A stretch of DNA of 64,000 nucleotides from Ensifer oleiphilus (GCF_013371465.1 NZ_JABWDU010000001.1:1169794-1233793), one strand, 5' to 3'; shown: positions 27,330 through 35,915, numbered from the stretch's first letter. Numbers and translations are program-made. The notes: generated from the letters alone by a model not told the origin.

Positions 27330-27343
27330 TCATATTAGTATGA
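27330..27343. promoter_or_regulatory. Palindrome upstream of gal, candidate operator
   Basis: TCATA (27330-27334) and TATGA (27339-27343) are separated by TTAG, 11 bases before the gal start codon on the minus strand. The position suits repression by a sugar-responsive regulator. No such regulator is encoded next to it. Confidence 0.4.
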
Positions 27344-27546
27344 TTTATTGCCGGTTCTTGTAGCAGATTGCGCGGCGCGGGCAAGCGCTGCCTGGAAAAG
27401 CTGGTCCCGTTTGCCGAACGGCAAACAAACGGCAGCGGCCCCATTCTCTCCGGCCCTCCCGTGCCCTAGCTTCTACAATCCATGATGCCAATCAACACGG
27501 TCAGCAAACGCGACACGAGTGGCAACAGGCAGCACGAGGAGAGACC

Positions 27547-28389
27547 ATGCACCAGCACATCCGCCAAGCGAGCCGCGACGAGCTCGATGCCATCATCGAT
27601 TGGGCGGCGCGCGAAGGCTGGAACCCGGGGCTCGACGATGCGGCGGCTTTCTGGGCGGCGGACCCGGAAGGGTACTGGGTCGCAGAGCGCGAGGACAGGC
27701 TGGCAGCCTCCATCTCATTGGTGCGCTATGACGAGGCCTACGCTTTTCTCGGTTTCTACATAACGGCCCCGGAGTTTCGCCGGCAGGGCATCGGCTGGCA
27801 GATGTGGCAGCGAGCCCTGACGGCGGCCGGGCAGCGCGTCGTCGGTCTCGATGGCGTCGTTGCCGAACAGGAGAATTATTGCCGCTCCGGCTTCGTTCTC
27901 GCCCACGCAAACATCCGATATGGCGGCATCGTCGACGTGGTCGAGCCTCCAGGCACGGAGCTGATCGAGGTCGCGCCGGTCCACACGCCGATGCTGATCG
28001 ACTACGACCGCCGCTTCATGCCGGCCCGGCGCGACGCCTTTCTCACCGAATGGCTGAGACCTGGCCGGACGCGTCGAAGCATCGTGCTGTTTCGGGACGG
28101 TGCGGTTTCCGGCTATGGCACGCTACGATCCTGCCGTCAGGGCTACAAGATCGGTCCGCTCTTTTCCGAAAGCGAGACGGTGGCCGACCTGGTGTTTCGA
28201 AAGCTGGCCGCGACGGTGAAAGGCGAGGAGGTCTATCTCGACATTCCCGAGCCGAACGCCTCGGCACGGGCGCTTTGTGAGCGCTACAACATGAAACCGG
28301 TTTTCGAAACGGCGCGGATGTATCGAGGTACCGCACCGGATCTGCCACTTGCCCGGATCTACGGCATCACCACCTTCGAACTCGGCTGA
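27547..28389 (+). CDS. GNAT-family N-acetyltransferase, two-domain
   Basis: A 280-residue protein with a GNAT domain in the first half. The acetyl-CoA pyrophosphate-binding motif RRQGIGWQMWQRAL is near residues 78-91, preceded by FLGFYITAPEF. A second C-terminal domain (RFMPARRDAFLTEWL, then GPLFSESETVADLVFRKL) matches the acetyltransferase pairs often found in YitH-like proteins. The acceptor is unknown. A ribosome-binding GAGGAGAG lies just before the ATG. It converges on the ABC-F gene. Confidence 0.85.
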   Translation: MHQHIRQASRDELDAIIDWAAREGWNPGLDDAAAFWAADPEGYWVAEREDRLAASISLVRYDEAYAFLGFYITAPEFRRQGIGWQMWQRALTAAGQRVVGLDGVVAEQENYCRSGFVLAHANIRYGGIVDVVEPPGTELIEVAPVHTPMLIDYDRRFMPARRDAFLTEWLRPGRTRRSIVLFRDGAVSGYGTLRSCRQGYKIGPLFSESETVADLVFRKLAATVKGEEVYLDIPEPNASARALCERYNMKPVFETARMYRGTAPDLPLARIYGITTFELG

Positions 28390-28431
28390 CCGGCGATCAC
28401 ATGCCGCAAGAGCCAGTCCTAACGCGCTGGA

Positions 28432-30321
28432 TCAACTGGCCATCGCCTCTTCGTATTCGGAAGAGAGCTCGAGCCATTGTTCCTCGGCATGCGCAAGTTT
28501 CTCAACCGCGTCCGAGCGTTCCTTGGCCTTCTGCGCGGCTTTTGCCGGCGTCTTTTCATAGAGCGCAGGATTGGCGAGTTCGGCGTCGAGCGCTTGAATC
28601 ACTTTCTCCAGCTTTGCCGTCAGCGATTCGATTTCGTTGATCTTTTTCCTCAACGGGGCGAGCGAGGCGCGTTTGTCCGCATTGGCCTTGCGCTGGTCCG
28701 CCTTCGACAGCGAATCGTCCGCGCCGACTGACTTGGACTTGTCTTCCTTCGCCTTCGGACCACCCACGATCAGGCTTCGATAGTCTTCGAGGTCGCCATC
28801 GTAGCTTGTCACCGTTCCGTCCCGCACCAGCCACAGCCGGTCGGCGGTCGCCTCGATCAGGTGGCGGTCGTGCGAGATCAGGATCACCGCACCGGAATAG
28901 TCGTTGAGCGCCGTGATCAGCGCATTTCGGCTGTCGATATCTAGATGGTTGGTCGGCTCGTCGAGGATCAGGAGGTTGGGTGCGTCGAAGGCGGCAAGCC
29001 CCATCAGCAGGCGTGCCTTTTCGCCGCCCGACAGGTCCTTGGCGGGCGTTTCCATCTTCTCGGTCGCCAGGCCCATCTGCGCCACACGGGCGCGCACCTT
29101 TGCTTCCGGCGCTTCCGGCATGCGGCGGCGTACGTGCTCCACCGCGCTCTGGGTCGGGATCAGGTCGTCCAGCTGGTGCTGCGCGAAGAAGCCGACCTTG
29201 AGGTTCGGGGCGATCTTCAGTTCGCCGGATTCAGGTGCAAGCCGGCCGGAAATGAACTTGGCGAAGGTCGACTTGCCGTTGCCGTTCGAGCCGAGCAGGG
29301 CGATGCGATCGTCGGTGTCGATCCTGAGGTTCAGGCGCTTGAGGATCGGCTTGCCCGGCTCGTATCCGACGGTGCCGCCGGTGACGGCGATGATCGGCGA
29401 AGCGGCTTCCTTTTCCGGGTCGGGGAAGGAGAAGCCCTGGACGTGATCCTCGATCACGGCGGCAATCGTGCCCATGCGCTCCAGCGCCTTGACGCGGCTC
29501 TGTGCCTGACGGGCCTTGGTGGCTTTCGCCTTGAAGCGGTCGATAAAGCTTTGAAGGTGCTTTCGCGCCGCGTCGTTCTTGGCCTTCGCCTTCATCTGCA
29601 GCTCGTCGGCTTCCGCCTTCTGCCGCTCGAACTGGTCGTAGGGACCACGATAGTAGGTGAGTTTCTTCTGGTCGAGATGCACGATGGCGTTGACAGCCGT
29701 ATTCAACAGGTCGCGGTCGTGGCTGATGATGATGACCGTGTGCGGATAGCGGCGAATGTAATCCTCGAGCCAGAGCGTGCCTTCAAGGTCGAGATAGTTG
29801 GTCGGCTCGTCGAGCAGCAAGAGGTCCGGCTCGGAGAAGAGCACGCCGGCCAGCGCCACGCGCATCCGCCAGCCGCCTGAGAAGGAGGAGGCGGGGCGCT
29901 GCTGCGCCTCATGGTCGAAGCCGAGGCCGGAGAGAATGCTCGCGGCACGCGCTTCCGCCGAGTGTGCGCCGATGTCGGCCAGCCGTGTCTGGATTTCGGC
30001 GATGCGATGTGGATCCGTCGCGGTCTCCGCTTCGGCGACGAGCGCCGTGCGTTCCTTGTCCGCCTTGAGCACGATCTCGATCAGCGGCTCCTCGGTGCCC
30101 GGCGCTTCCTGGGCCACCTGGCCGATGCGCGCGTTCTTCGGCAGCGCTATCGTGCCGGCCTCTGACGCGAACTCACCGTTGATAATGCGGAAGAGTGTCG
30201 ATTTGCCGGCGCCGTTTCGCCCCACAAGCCCGGCCTTCGTGCCTGCAGGCAGCGTCACGGATGCGTTTTCGATGAGGAGACGGCCCGCGATGCGGGCGGA
30301 AAGGCCGGAAATCTGGATCAT
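28432..30321 (-). CDS. ABC-F ATPase, YheS subfamily
   Basis: A soluble tandem ATP-binding protein, 629 residues, without membrane segments. The first cassette has Walker A GRNGAGKST (34-42) and signature FSGGWRMR; the second has GSNGNGKST and LSGGEKARLLMGL. The linker FIDRFKAKATKARQAQSR and the segment KVGFFAQHQLDDL are close to E. coli YheS, an ABC-F factor acting on ribosomes. The C-terminus carries a charged coiled-coil of about 90 residues (KADQRKANADKRASL). A translation role is inferred from the family. Confidence 0.9.
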   Translation of the reverse strand: MIQISGLSARIAGRLLIENASVTLPAGTKAGLVGRNGAGKSTLFRIINGEFASEAGTIALPKNARIGQVAQEAPGTEEPLIEIVLKADKERTALVAEAETATDPHRIAEIQTRLADIGAHSAEARAASILSGLGFDHEAQQRPASSFSGGWRMRVALAGVLFSEPDLLLLDEPTNYLDLEGTLWLEDYIRRYPHTVIIISHDRDLLNTAVNAIVHLDQKKLTYYRGPYDQFERQKAEADELQMKAKAKNDAARKHLQSFIDRFKAKATKARQAQSRVKALERMGTIAAVIEDHVQGFSFPDPEKEAASPIIAVTGGTVGYEPGKPILKRLNLRIDTDDRIALLGSNGNGKSTFAKFISGRLAPESGELKIAPNLKVGFFAQHQLDDLIPTQSAVEHVRRRMPEAPEAKVRARVAQMGLATEKMETPAKDLSGGEKARLLMGLAAFDAPNLLILDEPTNHLDIDSRNALITALNDYSGAVILISHDRHLIEATADRLWLVRDGTVTSYDGDLEDYRSLIVGGPKAKEDKSKSVGADDSLSKADQRKANADKRASLAPLRKKINEIESLTAKLEKVIQALDAELANPALYEKTPAKAAQKAKERSDAVEKLAHAEEQWLELSSEYEEAMAS

Positions 30322-30646
30322 TGCGGCCTTTTGCCCGGAGTCAGGGCGGAAGGCAAGAGCTGTCCGGCGGCTGCCGTTTCGAGCCTGCGTCTTGAGGTGG
30401 GGTTCGCAGTTTTCAAGGGGCCATTGTTATCAATTCATGAACAACGCGTTCCGACAATCGATACTACACATCCTCATCGTGAGGGACCATCTGTTTAATC
30501 GAAGGGCAGCGAAAGGCTCTTCCGACCGCCTCGATCGACTGAACGCCATCGGCAAGGCCACCGCGTTCCAGGAAAGACCGATCCGGCCAAACGTAGTTTT
30601 GACAAAACCCTCGTTCAATCGAACGAGCCTCCCAGGAGTAAAGACG
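30322..30646 (+). other. ABC-F to small-protein intergenic region
   Basis: These 325 bases contain the promoters of the divergent ABC-F gene and the first small exported protein. The notable element is the perfect inverted repeat at 30610-30627. No gene is supported. Confidence 0.5.
30610..30627. promoter_or_regulatory. Perfect inverted repeat before the first YYxG protein gene
   Basis: CTCGTTC (30610-30616) and GAACGAG (30621-30627) surround AATC. The element ends 19 bases before the start codon and just upstream of the ribosome-binding AGGAG, so it could be an operator or a 5' mRNA hairpin. Confidence 0.5.
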
Positions 30647-30934
30647 ATGAAAACCACTGTTCACACCGCACTCGCCGCAGCCCTCGTTGCAACTGCCGTC
30701 ATCGGTGGCGCCTCCGCTGCCTTTGCCGGTGGCAGTTACTACGAAGGCATCAGCCCGACCCGGCTGTTTACCGAACGCGCGCCCCAGGCCGTCGGTAGCT
30801 CCACCTTGAACATCCGCGGTTCGGAAGCCGGCTATATCGACCGTACGGCCACCGGCTCGGTCTACAACTACGACGCCAAGCCGCGGGTCGCTCAGGGCGG
30901 CGAAGGCGAATACTACCAGGGCATCTCCCGCTAA
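30647..30934 (+). CDS. Small exported protein with YYxG motifs (unknown function)
   Basis: A 95-residue protein of no family I recognise. An N-terminal signal peptide (about residues 1-25, ending AAFA) precedes GGSYYEGISPTRLFTERAP. A second motif EYYQGISR forms the C-terminus. The mature part is about 70 residues, with Thr, Ser and Gly and no cysteine. The ATG at 30647 follows AGGAG. The next gene encodes a paralogue with the same signal-peptide end and the same SYYEG start, so the two arose by duplication. A MarR gene follows them. Confidence 0.75.
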   Translation: MKTTVHTALAAALVATAVIGGASAAFAGGSYYEGISPTRLFTERAPQAVGSSTLNIRGSEAGYIDRTATGSVYNYDAKPRVAQGGEGEYYQGISR

Positions 30935-31003
30935 GGCGCACTCTGCCGCCGGTCATGGGGCCTCCGGCCCTATGACGCTCAATCCCCATCAAGGAACAGA
31001 CCC

Positions 31004-31282
31004 ATGACCAAGTCCATCGCAACGCTTCTCGTTGCAGCAGCGACGCTCGCCGGCGCATCCGCGGCCTTTGCCGGCGGCAGCTACTATGAAGGTGTCAGCC
31101 CGGCGCCGCTGTTTACCGGTCGCGCTGCCGCTTCTGCCGGTACCGGCGTGTCCGCAAGCACGGCAGAAAGCGGTGATTACTACGCCGGCATCGAGAACAA
31201 GTCGGTTGATGCCGCCGCGACCGGTGCGATTGCCAACGGCCACGCGAAGGCCTTCGGTAAAGCCAGCCAGGACAGCCAATAA
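31004..31282 (+). CDS. Small exported protein, paralogue of the preceding gene
   Basis: A 92-residue secreted protein of unknown function. The signal peptide ends AAFA, then GGSYYEGVSPAPLFTGRAA matches its neighbour almost residue for residue. The second motif is DYYAGIENKSVD, after which the sequence becomes Ala/Gly-rich. It lies 69 bases after the first gene and is followed by a strong terminator, so the pair probably forms one transcript. Either protein could be periplasmic or released; I see no lipobox or membrane anchor. Confidence 0.75.
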   Translation: MTKSIATLLVAAATLAGASAAFAGGSYYEGVSPAPLFTGRAAASAGTGVSASTAESGDYYAGIENKSVDAAATGAIANGHAKAFGKASQDSQ

Positions 31283-31302
31283 CAAACGCCCAACGGACGA
31301 CC

Positions 31303-31339
31303 AGATAACCCGGTCCCGCCAAGCGGGGCCGGGTTATCT
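31303..31339 (+). terminator. Strong terminator after the small exported protein pair
   Basis: AGATAACCCGG (31303-31313) pairs with CCGGGTTATCT (31329-31339), extended inward by TCCCGC/GCGGGG around a CAA loop. CGTTTTGG follows. This separates the small-protein genes from the MarR gene downstream. Confidence 0.85.
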
Positions 31340-31370
31340 CGTTTTGGCGTTGCCAATGAGGTGATTTGCC

Positions 31371-31841
31371 ATGACAGAAAAAATTCAGGTCGCGGAACGG
31401 CTCTTCGAACTCTATCACCGCGTCCATCGCCTGGTGAACGCGTCGATGAGTGAAGAAGGCGTGTCGCTCGCGCGCAGCAAGTTCCTGTTCTACCTCAGTG
31501 AACTCGGCCCTTGCCGCTGTGCCGACATCGCTTCGGCGCTCAGCTTTGCCCCGCGAACGGTGACCGAGGCGATCGACGGACTGGAGCGGGACGGCATGGT
31601 TGTGCGCGAGCCGGACCCCGAGGATCGACGGGCGAAGATCATTTCGATTACCGATCTCGGCCGGACCGGTCTGGAGGCGGCGCTCCAGCCCCGCCGCCAG
31701 ATGATCGAAGAGCTTTTCTCGGCGCTTGATGATGCGGAGCGCACTGATCTCTATCGCCTTCTCGGTCTGCTCGGTGACAAGGCTTGCGAAATCGGTGCGA
31801 GCCGGATGATCGGCCATGAGCGGCAAGCAGAGGCCGCATAG
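31371..31841 (+). CDS. MarR-family transcriptional regulator
   Basis: A 156-residue winged-helix regulator. The helix-turn-helix reads CRCADIASALSFAPRTVTEA and the wing carries DPEDRRAKIISITDLG, the conserved D-x-R motif. It is unrelated in detail to the MarR at 1319. It stands after a terminator, so it likely has its own promoter. The target is unknown; the small exported protein pair just upstream is a reasonable guess only. It converges on the GGDEF gene. Confidence 0.87.
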   Translation: MTEKIQVAERLFELYHRVHRLVNASMSEEGVSLARSKFLFYLSELGPCRCADIASALSFAPRTVTEAIDGLERDGMVVREPDPEDRRAKIISITDLGRTGLEAALQPRRQMIEELFSALDDAERTDLYRLLGLLGDKACEIGASRMIGHERQAEAA

Positions 31842-31925
31842 GCAAAGACGCACGCGGCCAAGGCATGTTACGCAAAACCGACCGCTTGAAGCACAACAAG
31901 CGAGGTCTCGAGATTGTGACGTGCC

Positions 31926-33011
31926 TCAGGCAGCGTGCGGCGAATAGGTCCTGGGCCGCCTGCCGCCAAGCTCCGCCGAATAGACGAGAACACCCGATCG
32001 CGAGCCAGAGCGCGCCGCTGAAAGTGCCAGTTCCGCCTGTTGCATGAAATCAGTCGGCGTTGCCAGCGGCTGGGCCACTGCGATCCCGGCCGCGAGCGAA
32101 AGCGTTTCGGCGGTGAAGGCACGGCCGGGCAGGGCGATGCGCAACGCTCCCACCGATTGCCGAATGCGTTGCGCAATCGCTTGGGCATTCTCCTCTGTGA
32201 CATCGCTGCAGAGGAACGCAAACTCCTGGCCGCCGACGCGCGCAACGAAGTCGCTCTTCTTGATCGACTTGCGAAACAGCGTCGAAAGCTTGCCGAGCGC
32301 CTTTTCCGCGGTGGCGGCGCCGTGCTGCTCGGCGAGACCGCGGAGCCCTTCGACAGAGGCCACGATCAGGGCAACCGGCTCTTTTTCGTCTTCGGATTCA
32401 AGCAGTGTTTTCAAGCGTGCGTTCAGCGCCTGGCGATTGGGCAGGCCGGTGACGGGGTCTCGGGTCAGCGGCTTGCGGCTTTCTGCGAACGCGCCTTCCA
32501 GCACCGCAAACCGCTCGGCACTTGATTGCAAGGCCGTCAGAAACGCCTGTTCCTCATTCATCAGCAAGCCGGCCGCATCCCGCAGCCGCGCGGCGTCATC
32601 GGCAAATTCCGTAAGGCCCGCAACCGGATCGCAGGCGAGGCGGTCCTTGAAGCGGTCAAGCTGACTTCTGAAGGCATGTCGTTGCGCAAGGCTGTGCCTC
32701 AGCTGCAGAGCAAGGTCGCTGAGCTCTTCCTGCGCCGTTGCCCTTGCTCTGTCGGCAGCAAGCGCTCCATGGGCTATGAGGTGATGCTTGAGCCCGAGTT
32801 CGTCAAGGGCGTCCTGCTTCGGTGTGGCGCCGAGCGCTGCAAGGTCGCGCGAAAGCTGCGGCAACCGGCCGGACAAGGCTTCATAGACAAGCTCATAATT
32901 GCGCGGCAGCGCCGCGATGCCAAGCTGAGACATGGACTGCGCCACCTTCAGAATGATGGCGGTGCTTTTCGTCTGAGTTCGGCTGGTGTTCGCGGCGGCT
33001 TGCCTGGTCAT
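31926..33011 (-). CDS. GGDEF-domain protein with degenerate active site
   Basis: A 361-residue soluble protein. An N-terminal helical region of about 175 residues is followed by a GGDEF domain that starts at DPVTGLPNR (185-193). The signature loop is GGQEF (260-264): the catalytic Asp/Glu at the third position is Gln. The first metal site, usually a conserved Asp, also appears changed (VASVEGLRGL). It is therefore probably not an active diguanylate cyclase but may bind a nucleotide or another protein. I placed the start at the ATG at 33011 (MTRQAAANTS); an open frame extends to 33068. The gene is divergent from the adenylation-acyltransferase gene. Confidence 0.83.
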   Translation of the reverse strand: MTRQAAANTSRTQTKSTAIILKVAQSMSQLGIAALPRNYELVYEALSGRLPQLSRDLAALGATPKQDALDELGLKHHLIAHGALAADRARATAQEELSDLALQLRHSLAQRHAFRSQLDRFKDRLACDPVAGLTEFADDAARLRDAAGLLMNEEQAFLTALQSSAERFAVLEGAFAESRKPLTRDPVTGLPNRQALNARLKTLLESEDEKEPVALIVASVEGLRGLAEQHGAATAEKALGKLSTLFRKSIKKSDFVARVGGQEFAFLCSDVTEENAQAIAQRIRQSVGALRIALPGRAFTAETLSLAAGIAVAQPLATPTDFMQQAELALSAARSGSRSGVLVYSAELGGRRPRTYSPHAA

Positions 33012-33260
33012 TCCGTGGTCGTCCTCGATGCCTCTATCGGATCTGCAGGCACTATGGGCTGGGCGCATTTAAGGGAGTCTGAAGACAGCGCAGCATTGGC
33101 CGAATCCGCGCGGTATGGTTGCCGAAATCCCACCGAAGGCAGGGCTGACGCAACCGATCGGAGCAGGGGTGCTGAAACTTGCTATTTTCGTTCATGTTTA
33201 TAGTTGACGGAGACAGTCAGCAATTATATGCCGCCTTGCTAAATCGGGCGGGAGGCTCGA

Positions 33261-35915
33261 ATGCAGAGTGGCGGTTCGACAATGCCCCCTTCGTTCATGG
33301 CGGATCTGGCGAGATGGGGCGAGCGTGCCGCTCTGGTCCTTCCCGGCCAGCGGCTCGTGAGCTACCGCGAACTGCATGAGAGGGTTGAGCGTCAGGCTGC
33401 GTTGTTTCCGCGCATCCGCTCGCTGGTAACGCTTGAATCTGAGCTTTCCGAACACCCGATCATTGCCTATCTGGCGGCGCTCAGGGCCGGACATGTGGTT
33501 GCCATGCAGGCACCGCGCGGTGCCGGTGCTGCAGCCTGGGCCGACATGTTCGAGCCGGACTGCGCCTATCGCCGCATCGACGGCCGCTGGCGAACGGAAC
33601 ATCTTTGCGGCAGCGATGAGCCCCTTCATCCGGATCTCAGCGTCCTGCTGTCGACCTCGGGCAGTACAGGTTGCTGCAAGGCGGTGCGGCTCTCCACCGC
33701 CAATATTGCGGCCAATGCCCGCTCGATCGCCGAATATCTCGACCTTGCTGCAGATGATCGAGGCTGCCTGATCCTGCCGCTGCACTACTCCTACGGCCTC
33801 TCCGTGCTGAATGCCCATCTGAGCGTCGGCGCCAGCCTCTACATTCCCAACGGCTCGATCCTTGACCGGGGGTTCCTCGACGGTCTTGCCGCCAGCGGCT
33901 GTACCAATCTTTCCGGCGTGCCTTATTCCTATGAACTTCTGGAAAAGGTCGGGTTTCGTGATCGTGCGTTCCCGCGATTGCGCTTCATGACGGTTGCCGG
34001 CGGACGTATGGCGCCCGAGCGCGTCCGTGCCTACGACGAGCATCTTCGCGCCCAGGGCGCCAGCCTGTTCGTCATGTACGGGCAGACGGAAGCGACGGCC
34101 CGCATCGCCTATGTGCCTCCGTCTCGACTTGCGGGCAACGAAGACCGGATCGGCATCGCCATTCCCGCAGGCGCCCTGTCGATCGAGGATGAAGAGGGGC
34201 GACCGATTACCGGTGCAGGTGTCTCAGGCGAACTCGTCTATCGCGGCCCCAATGTGATGATGGGTTATGCCTCGTCGCGCCAGGACCTGACCCGCGGCGC
34301 TGACGTCACGGAACTGCATACGGGCGACCTGGCGGTTCGCGAGGCAGATGGTCTTTTCCGTATCGTTGGGCGCATGAAACGCATGTCGAAGATTGCCGGC
34401 CTGCGCATCGGCCACGATGCCCTCGAGCAGGCTCTGGAGCGGCGCGGCATCGTGGCGGCGATCGTCGGCGATGACGAAGGGCTGCATGCATTTTTCCAGA
34501 GCGAGGGCAAACCCGAGGATGTGCGACGCCTTCTCGTCGCGGCGAGCGGCCTGACACTAGCCCATATCAGGGCCACGCATGTGCCGGATATCCCGAGATT
34601 GCCGTCTGGCAAGGTCGACTACACCGCATTGAACCTGGCCGCAAAGCAGGCGGTCGCGGCAGGCGACGGTGATCGCCAAGGCATCGAGAGCCTGTTCCGG
34701 CAGGTGTTCTATCCCGCGAGAGTGAAGTCTGAGGACAGTTTCCTCTCGCTTGGCGGGGATTCGCTACGTTTCGTGCAGCTCTCGATCGGTCTCGAAAAAG
34801 CGCTCGGCCAAGCGCCGGAAATGTGGGAGGCCATGCCGATCGCAACGCTCGCCGCGCTGGAAAGGCGAGAGACGGCCACCACGCGGATTGGAATGGATCT
34901 TATCATCCGCGCCTTGGCGATTTTGCTCGTCGTTGTTCATCACGAGACCCTGTGGCCGTTGCCCGGCGGGTCGGCTGCCATGGTCATCCTTGCCGGCTTC
35001 AGCCTTGCCCGGTTTCAGATGGGACCGCTTCTGGCCGGTGACGGCCTTGCCATTCTGCGGCCGCTCGTACAGATTCTTGTGCCCTATTATCTCATCGTCG
35101 GCGTCTATGCTGCCGTTTGGGGTGAGGTTCCCTGGGCGTCCGTTTTTCTCGTCGGGAATTTCGGATTTGCCGATCCAGAGACCCGAGGGATGGTGCCCTA
35201 CCTTTACTGGTTCATCGAAGCCTATTGCCAGATGATGCTGGTCTTCGTGGCGCTGTTTGCAATCCCGCGCTTGCGGCGGATTGCAGCTTTGCAACCCTTT
35301 GCGGCGGGCATGCTTTTGCTCGGTGTGGCGCTGGCCGCCCGGCTGGCATTGCCGCTCTTGTGGCCAATCGGCAACCGCCAGATCTTTACCCTGCCATGGA
35401 TCTTCTATCTCGCGGTAATCGGGTGGTGCGCGGCGATCGCCGAAACGCATCTGCAGCGACTGCTGCTGGTGTCGGCGGGGACGGGTGCGTTCCTGTTCTT
35501 TGGTCTCTACGAAGGTGTGTGGATTGGTACGAAGATCAAATACCTGCTGTTGATCGCCGTGCTCGTCGCGTTGGTCTATGCGCCCCGCGTCAACGTGCCG
35601 CGCTGGGCCGCACAGCTTGTGCTGCCGCTATCGGCTGCCGGTTTCCATATCTACATCCTGCATCGTTTCGTGCCGGAACTGTTGCTGGCGCCGCTGCAGG
35701 GACAGCTTCCGACAGTCCTGTTCTCCACGATGTCGATCGCAGGCGGCATCGCGCTTGGCCTTGCCGCATGGCTGCTGCAAGGCCGGCTGCTCAAGACGGC
35801 TGCGAGCGGGAGCCTGCCGCTCGAACGTCTGCGGCCGCTCGCGCTGGGAGCCGCGTTATCCCGCCCACTTCTCGCCTTCGGCCCGCAGAAAGAACGCGAG
35901 ATCCAGCACAACTGA
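33261..35915 (+). CDS. Adenylation - carrier - membrane acyltransferase fusion protein
   Basis: One 884-residue protein with three modules. (1) An AMP-forming adenylation domain: ATP loop LSTSGSTGCCKA (130-141), YGQTEAT (273-279), TGD (354-356), GRMKRMSKIAGLRI (370-383) and the catalytic Lys451 in LPSGKVDY. (2) A carrier domain with the phosphopantetheine serine Ser501 in LGGDSLRF. (3) From about residue 544, a multi-helix region starting GMDLIIRALAILLVVVHHE, with HH at 560-561 and ILAGFSLARFQ, as in acyltransferase-3 proteins. It likely activates a carboxylic or amino acid, loads it on its own carrier and passes it to a membrane acceptor. Substrate and acceptor are unknown. GGGAGG precedes the ATG. 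The 3' end overlaps the convergent DinB gene by 60 bases. Confidence 0.85.
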   Translation: MQSGGSTMPPSFMADLARWGERAALVLPGQRLVSYRELHERVERQAALFPRIRSLVTLESELSEHPIIAYLAALRAGHVVAMQAPRGAGAAAWADMFEPDCAYRRIDGRWRTEHLCGSDEPLHPDLSVLLSTSGSTGCCKAVRLSTANIAANARSIAEYLDLAADDRGCLILPLHYSYGLSVLNAHLSVGASLYIPNGSILDRGFLDGLAASGCTNLSGVPYSYELLEKVGFRDRAFPRLRFMTVAGGRMAPERVRAYDEHLRAQGASLFVMYGQTEATARIAYVPPSRLAGNEDRIGIAIPAGALSIEDEEGRPITGAGVSGELVYRGPNVMMGYASSRQDLTRGADVTELHTGDLAVREADGLFRIVGRMKRMSKIAGLRIGHDALEQALERRGIVAAIVGDDEGLHAFFQSEGKPEDVRRLLVAASGLTLAHIRATHVPDIPRLPSGKVDYTALNLAAKQAVAAGDGDRQGIESLFRQVFYPARVKSEDSFLSLGGDSLRFVQLSIGLEKALGQAPEMWEAMPIATLAALERRETATTRIGMDLIIRALAILLVVVHHETLWPLPGGSAAMVILAGFSLARFQMGPLLAGDGLAILRPLVQILVPYYLIVGVYAAVWGEVPWASVFLVGNFGFADPETRGMVPYLYWFIEAYCQMMLVFVALFAIPRLRRIAALQPFAAGMLLLGVALAARLALPLLWPIGNRQIFTLPWIFYLAVIGWCAAIAETHLQRLLLVSAGTGAFLFFGLYEGVWIGTKIKYLLLIAVLVALVYAPRVNVPRWAAQLVLPLSAAGFHIYILHRFVPELLLAPLQGQLPTVLFSTMSIAGGIALGLAAWLLQGRLLKTAASGSLPLERLRPLALGAALSRPLLAFGPQKEREIQHN

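Noticed and set aside
29798-30934. A 378-residue open frame that runs antisense through the ABC-F gene into the first small exported protein
   Set aside because: Only the final 95 residues (from 30647) look like a protein, with a signal peptide and its own ribosome-binding site; the rest is an antisense shadow of the ABC-F gene.
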